DNA of 10,324 bases from Nocardiopsaceae bacterium. GTDB taxonomy: Bacteria; Actinomycetota; Actinomycetes; Streptosporangiales; Streptosporangiaceae. Position 1 is the stretch's first letter. Every line of letters begins with the position of its first letter. Of the stretch, positions 7,080 to 10,324 are shown piece after piece. Both the position numbers and the translations under genes were made by a program. The DNA lies in assembly GCA_031254715.1 (NCBI GenBank), contig JAIRTY010000636.1, forward strand, positions 1 to 10,324, written 5' to 3'. Under the pieces are notes generated by a model. That model had not been told where the DNA came from. It searched no databases and worked only from the letters and a program-made list of their open reading frames with translations.

Positions 7080-8342
7080 TCAGCCCTCGATCGCGTACTG
7101 CATCGGCCGGAACTTCGGCTGCTGGTCCTCGGTGAGCTCGGACCGGGGGTCGGAGCCGGCCACGATGCCGGACCCGGCGAACAGCCGCGCGCGGGGGCCG
7201 TCCAGCTCGGCGCACCGCAGCGCGATGCCCCATTCCCCGTTCCCGCGCGAATCCAGCCAGCCGACCGGGCCGGCGTACCGCCCGCGGTCCATCCCCTCCA
7301 GCTCGCGGATGAGCTCCAGCGCGGCGTCGGCAGGGGTCCCGCACACCGCCGCGGTCGGGTGCAGCTCCGCGGCCAGCGCCAGCGCGGACGCGTCGGCGGC
7401 CAGCCGCCCGGTCACCGCGGTCGCCAGGTGCTGCAGGTTCGCCAGCCGCAGCAGGGAGGGCGCGGCCGCCACTTCGAGCCGGTCGCAATGACGGGCGAGG
7501 ACGTCGCGCACCGAGTCCACCACGTAGGCGTGCTCCTCGGCGTCCTTGGCCGATGCCAGCAGCCCGTCGCCGTAGGCCCGGTCCTCGGCCAGGGTGCTGC
7601 CCCTGGGCACGGTCCCGGCCAGCACCAGCGAGCTGACGTTCTGCTCCTCCCGCCGGATCAGCAGTTCCGGGGTCGCTCCCACCAGCCCGGCGCAGGAGAA
7701 CGTGTAGCAGTCCGGGTACCGGCTCGCCAGCCTGCTCAGCAGCACCCGCACGTCGAACGGGTCGGCTGCGGTCGCGAACAGGTCCCTGGCCAGCACCACC
7801 TTGCGAAGCGATCCGGCCCGGATCCTGACCACGGCCGCCGCCACCGCCTGCTGCCACTCGAGCGCGGTGAGGGTCCCGTCATGCCAGCGCACGGGGCCCG
7901 TGACCGGCTGGACCGGGACCGGCCCGGCCGGCGGGCCGGGCTCCTCGCCGATCGTGGTCAGCCACGCCTGGCCGTCCCGGCGACCGGCGACCGCCCGCGG
8001 GATCACCACCACGGAGCCCTCAGAGACAGGGTCGAAGGTGAAGCTGCCGAACGCCACCGGGCCGCACCCCGGCAGCCCTACCTGGTCCTCGATATCGGCG
8101 GCCTCGAAAACGGCGCGCAGCCATTTCTCCCCGGCCGCGAACCGGTCCACCCCGGCCGGCAGCACAACCCGGGCCGCCTCGCCCCAGCCGACAAGCCCTT
8201 CACCACGGTGCAGCCAGGCCAGGGCCGCGGGCTCGGCCAGCAGCGGCAGCAGCTCCCCCGGATCCGGGACCGGCACCGTCCGGACGGCCAGGCCGCCCGG
8301 CACCGTCCGGCCGCGGGAAGCATGGGTCTGGTCGGCTGCCAC
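7080..8342 (-). CDS. menF: Isochorismate synthase (MenF/EntC family)
   Basis: Cytosolic, Mg-dependent enzyme converting chorismate to isochorismate, the first committed step of classical menaquinone synthesis; it would feed MenD. Taking GTG 8342 gives 420 residues. The chorismate-binding domain fills the C-terminal part: KVVLARD at 181-187, whose lysine is the expected water-activating base of isochorismate synthases; GATPE at 222-226; LAGTVPRG at 241-248; a KDAEEH segment with Glu270; LQHLATAVTG at 303-312; LHPTAAVCGTP at 328-338; FDRG/YAGPVGW-like MDRGRYAGPVGW at 351-362; NGEWGIALRCAE at 368-379; and FAGSGIVAGSDPRSE at 388-402. Glu270 and Glu405 align by eye with EntC metal ligands. The lysine and absence of TrpE/PabB hallmarks argue against anthranilate or aminodeoxychorismate synthase. 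The start is uncertain: no strong Shine-Dalgarno, and GTG 8303 is an alternative. A 61-nt gap follows the radical SAM gene upstream. A siderophore role is possible but menD nearby favours menaquinone. Confidence 0.9.
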   Translation of the reverse strand: MAADQTHASRGRTVPGGLAVRTVPVPDPGELLPLLAEPAALAWLHRGEGLVGWGEAARVVLPAGVDRFAAGEKWLRAVFEAADIEDQVGLPGCGPVAFGSFTFDPVSEGSVVVIPRAVAGRRDGQAWLTTIGEEPGPPAGPVPVQPVTGPVRWHDGTLTALEWQQAVAAAVVRIRAGSLRKVVLARDLFATAADPFDVRVLLSRLASRYPDCYTFSCAGLVGATPELLIRREEQNVSSLVLAGTVPRGSTLAEDRAYGDGLLASAKDAEEHAYVVDSVRDVLARHCDRLEVAAAPSLLRLANLQHLATAVTGRLAADASALALAAELHPTAAVCGTPADAALELIRELEGMDRGRYAGPVGWLDSRGNGEWGIALRCAELDGPRARLFAGSGIVAGSDPRSELTEDQQPKFRPMQYAIEG

Positions 8343-8403
8343 GGGACCCAACTCTACGGGCCGCCCGCCGCCACTTCGGTTGCGCCCCCGCGCGGCTAGA
8401 TCG

Positions 8404-10324
8404 TCACAGCAGGGACAGCTGAACGGGCTCCGCGGGGGCGGGGCCGGCCGCCCCGGCGCCTGCCCGCGCTGGCCGGTGCCCGCGGTGCTGGCTGCCCCGC
8501 CCCACCCGGTACCGCTGGGCCAGTTCCCGTACCTGGGCGGCGATCTGCTGCTGGTAGTCCCGCGGCGCATAGGCGCCCCGCCCGTACAGCGCCCGGTACC
8601 GGGGCACCAGCCGCGGGTGATGCTCGCGCAGCCAGGCCAGGAACCACTCCCGGGCGCCCGGGCGCAGGTGCAGCACGATCGGCGTGACCGAGCTGGCGCC
8701 CGCCTCGGCGGCCAGCCGCACGGTCCGGGCGAGCTGGGCGGGGGAGTCGGACAGGAACGGGACGACCGGCCCCATCAGCACCGAGCACGGCATCTCGCGC
8801 CCGGCCAGCTCGGCGCACACCGCCAGCCGCCGCAGCGGGCTCGGGGTGCCCGGCTCGATGGCCCGCCACAGGTCCTCGTCCGCGCAGCCCACCGACACCG
8901 CCAGCCCGACCTCGGTGATCTCGGACGCCTCGGCGAGCAGATCGGCGTCCCGCAGGATGAGCGTGCCCTTGGTCAGGATCGAGAACGGGTTGGCGGCATC
9001 CCGCAGCGCCGCCAGGATGCCAGGCATCAGCCGGTACCGGCCTTCGGCCCGCTGGTAGCAGTCCACGTTGGTGCCCATGGCGATGTGCTCGCCCTGCCAC
9101 TTGGCGGCGGCCAGTTCCTTGCGCACCAGCTGCGGCGCGTTCACCTTCACCACGATCTTCGAGTCGAAGTCGTGCCCCGCGTCCAGGTCCAGGTAAGTAT
9201 GCGTATTCCGGGCAAAACAGTTGTGGCTGACCACGCCATTGGCGATGAAGTCGCCGGTCCCGGTGGTGATGTCGTACATGGGCATCTCCACCTCGAGCGG
9301 CTCGATCCGGGTCACCCGCAAGTCAGCATCGCTCTTGATGGCCGTGCCCTCGATCGACCTTTTCCTGGTGATCGCCGGGTCGGTGGAGTGGAAGAACCGG
9401 AGGTGTTCCCGTAGACCCCCGCGGAGCCGGATCACGGTGAGGCCGTTCGCCCGTAGCGTGGGCTCGGCCGCCACGTCGAACCCCAGCGACCCGAGGCACT
9501 TATCGGTCCAGCGGATGATGTCCGGGTCGGTGTTGCTGATCCGCAGGATGCCCCGGCTGTAGCTGCCCTCGGCATCAAAGATTCCGGCCAGGAAACCAAG
9601 CTGCCAGTCCGGGCTGGGCGAATCGGGCCAGCGGATGAGCCATTGGATCATGCGTACGCGGTCGCGGCCAGAGGCGCGGATCGCCAGGATCCGTTTCCGG
9701 GTCGCAGTTGCCTCGCTGAACGTGTAGTCCACGGTGCCGATGCCGATCCTGGCCAGGTAGTCCTTCACCCGTGCCAGGGCTTCCGGGTCAACGAGCGCCA
9801 GCCGGAACTGATTGATTTCTCTCCCGGGGAAATGACCGCTCCGGATGTGGGCGTCGCCGCGGATCATGCCGCAGAGGTAGCCGCGGCGGTAGTCGGCGGT
9901 GTGCTTGGGCTGGTGGGCGAAACCGGCGGTGCCCATGAGTTCGTTGTTCGTTGTCAGGTGAGGGCGCTGGAGCGGGCCGCCGCACTCTGTCCCCGTGACA
10001 TACTTCCAGCCCCGGTCGGACAGGAACCGGTGGTCGCCGCTGGCGACCAGGTGGGTGCCGTCCGCCAGCGTGACCAGGTACGCAGGCTTGAGGGTCTGCC
10101 AGTGCGCGAGCACCGGGGTCCGAACGTAGCGGCGGTAGGAGCCGTGCCGGAGCGTGCCGTACACGACGTTGCCCGGTCGCAACTCGGCCAGCGGCTTGAT
10201 CCGCCCGTCGCCCATCAGGATGGGCGTCTCGCCTGCCTGGCAATACCGGCACGCATGGGAGCAGCCCCTATACGGGTTGATGGTCCAGCGGAAGGGGACC
10301 TTGGCGGCGTCGGGGACCCGGTTG
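8404..10324 (-). CDS. Intein-containing Rv2578c-family radical SAM protein (N-terminus outside window)
   Basis: Radical SAM protein related to mycobacterial Rv2578c and to the SplB-like group (COG1533), interrupted by an intein. The frame is open from the right edge (codon at 10321-10323) to the TGA at 8404-8406. The N-extein in the window reads NRVPDAAKVPFRWTINP, then YRGCSHACRY. The C-extein (9219 leftward, 271 residues) starts CFARNTHTYLDLDAG. Joined, they give GCSHACRYCFAR, the CxxxCxxC site for the SAM-binding [4Fe-4S] cluster. Family features in the C-extein include a GTNVDCYQRAEGRYRLMPG segment and ILTKGTLILRD. The reaction is unknown; similarity to spore photoproduct lyase is only at the fold/family level. 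The C-terminus is a Gly/Ala/Pro-rich tail ending PVQLSLL. An in-frame ATG at 10215 is inside the intein and is not a gene start. It is followed after 61 nt by the isochorismate synthase gene on the same strand. Confidence 0.92.
   Translation of the reverse strand, partial: NRVPDAAKVPFRWTINPYRGCSHACRYCQAGETPILMGDGRIKPLAELRPGNVVYGTLRHGSYRRYVRTPVLAHWQTLKPAYLVTLADGTHLVASGDHRFLSDRGWKYVTGTECGGPLQRPHLTTNNELMGTAGFAHQPKHTADYRRGYLCGMIRGDAHIRSGHFPGREINQFRLALVDPEALARVKDYLARIGIGTVDYTFSEATATRKRILAIRASGRDRVRMIQWLIRWPDSPSPDWQLGFLAGIFDAEGSYSRGILRISNTDPDIIRWTDKCLGSLGFDVAAEPTLRANGLTVIRLRGGLREHLRFFHSTDPAITRKRSIEGTAIKSDADLRVTRIEPLEVEMPMYDITTGTGDFIANGVVSHNCFARNTHTYLDLDAGHDFDSKIVVKVNAPQLVRKELAAAKWQGEHIAMGTNVDCYQRAEGRYRLMPGILAALRDAANPFSILTKGTLILRDADLLAEASEITEVGLAVSVGCADEDLWRAIEPGTPSPLRRLAVCAELAGREMPCSVLMGPVVPFLSDSPAQLARTVRLAAEAGASSVTPIVLHLRPGAREWFLAWLREHHPRLVPRYRALYGRGAYAPRDYQQQIAAQVRELAQRYRVGRGSQHRGHRPARAGAGAAGPAPAEPVQLSLL
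9220..10242 (-). other. Intein (341 residues, class 1, with LAGLIDADG domain) in the radical SAM gene
   Basis: Self-splicing protein element in frame within the host gene. Block A starts at Cys1 (10240-10242): CQAGETPILMGDGRIKPLAEL. Block B is LVASGDHRFLSDRGW with His71; the usual TxxH is SxxH here (Ser68). Block F is MYDITTGTGDFIANG. Block G is VVSHN, with the penultimate His340 and Asn341 for cyclisation (Asn at 9220-9222), and the +1 extein residue is Cys (9217-9219). All four catalytic positions of a class 1 intein are present, so splicing is expected. Third-position use is less GC-biased than the extein (GCA, TTG, CGA, GTT, CCT occur early), fitting horizontal acquisition. Boundaries are fixed by the restored CxxxCxxC motif and by block A/G conventions. 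Confidence 0.93.
9373..9891 (-). other. LAGLIDADG homing endonuclease domain within the intein
   Basis: Intein residues about 118-290 lie between the splicing blocks. Two dodecapeptide-type motifs are visible. The first is YLCGMIRGDAHI, with core LCGMIRGDA at 9850-9876 and acidic Asp130. The second is FLAGIFDAEGSY, with core LAGIFDAEG at 9565-9591 and acidic Glu225. Both metal-binding acidic residues are retained and there is no frameshift, so the endonuclease may be active and able to cleave intein-free alleles. Domain ends are approximate. Confidence 0.85.

Noticed and set aside
7080..8342. Anthranilate or aminodeoxychorismate synthase component I instead of isochorismate synthase
   Set aside because: The KVVLAR lysine, the LAGT(V)PRG and MDRGRYAGPVGW forms and the overall match to EntC/MenF favour isochorismate synthase, and menD is nearby.
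7801..9414. 537-codon plus-strand open frame opposite isochorismate synthase and the intein
   Set aside because: The translation is low-complexity and His/Arg/Gly/Pro-rich, unlike any family. The minus strand holds well-supported genes throughout.
8404..10215. A gene starting at ATG 10215 as an independent homing-endonuclease/radical SAM fusion
   Set aside because: The frame is open upstream to the window edge and contains the radical SAM cysteines and intein Cys1; ATG 10215 is intein residue 10.
1..10324. CRISPR array, tRNA/rRNA gene, insertion sequence or prophage attachment site
   Set aside because: No regularly spaced repeats, no tRNA-like cloverleaf, no transposase or integrase sequence and no flanking target duplications were seen by reading. 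The only mobile element supported is the intein.

Overview
The window is high-GC DNA with an almost pure G/C third codon position, GTG as well as ATG starts, and Actinomycetota-type proteins: a CGG-type lipobox lipoprotein, Rv2578c-like radical SAM extein sequence and actinobacterial menaquinone enzymes. It is most likely chromosome of a soil-type actinomycete. Genus and family cannot be told from the sequence alone. A classical (MenF/MenD) menaquinone route argues against typical Streptomyces, which use the futalosine route.

Layout. (1) 1-612, + strand: the last 203 codons of menD (SEPHCHC synthase). (2) 609-6784, - strand: a five-gene oligopeptide/dipeptide-type ABC importer operon. It is transcribed right to left as lipoprotein binding protein (6784-4940), ATPase D (4762-3671), ATPase F (3671-2616), permease C (2619-1576) and permease B (1574-609). 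The four downstream genes are translationally coupled, by overlaps (TGATG, ATGA) or a 1-nt gap. A perfect 18-bp hairpin (4863-4902) separates the binding-protein gene from the other four, a typical arrangement for making excess binding protein. The last gene overlaps the convergent menD by 4 bp at a shared CTAG. (3) 6785-7079: a 295-bp intergenic region with weak promoter candidates and small dyads. (4) 7080-8342, - strand: isochorismate synthase (menF/entC type). (5) 8404-10324, - strand, running off the right edge: an Rv2578c-family radical SAM protein interrupted by a 341-residue intein with a LAGLIDADG homing endonuclease domain.

How the genes work together. MenF makes isochorismate from chorismate, and MenD adds the succinyl-semialdehyde-ThDP unit to it, so the two genes bracketing the importer catalyse consecutive steps. 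The importer should bind an oligopeptide-like solute outside the membrane and pull it in with ATP. Nothing in the sequence fixes its ligand or ties it to menaquinone.

The most notable object is the intein. It sits inside the radical SAM CxxxCxxC iron-sulfur motif, directly before the third cysteine, so splicing is needed to assemble the enzyme's cluster site. The intein's own Cys1 occupies the third-cysteine position in the precursor. Short extein tracts on both sides have codon use unlike the rest of the gene, suggesting co-conversion during homing. The same protein ends in QLSLL, which resembles the bacterial sliding-clamp-binding motif.
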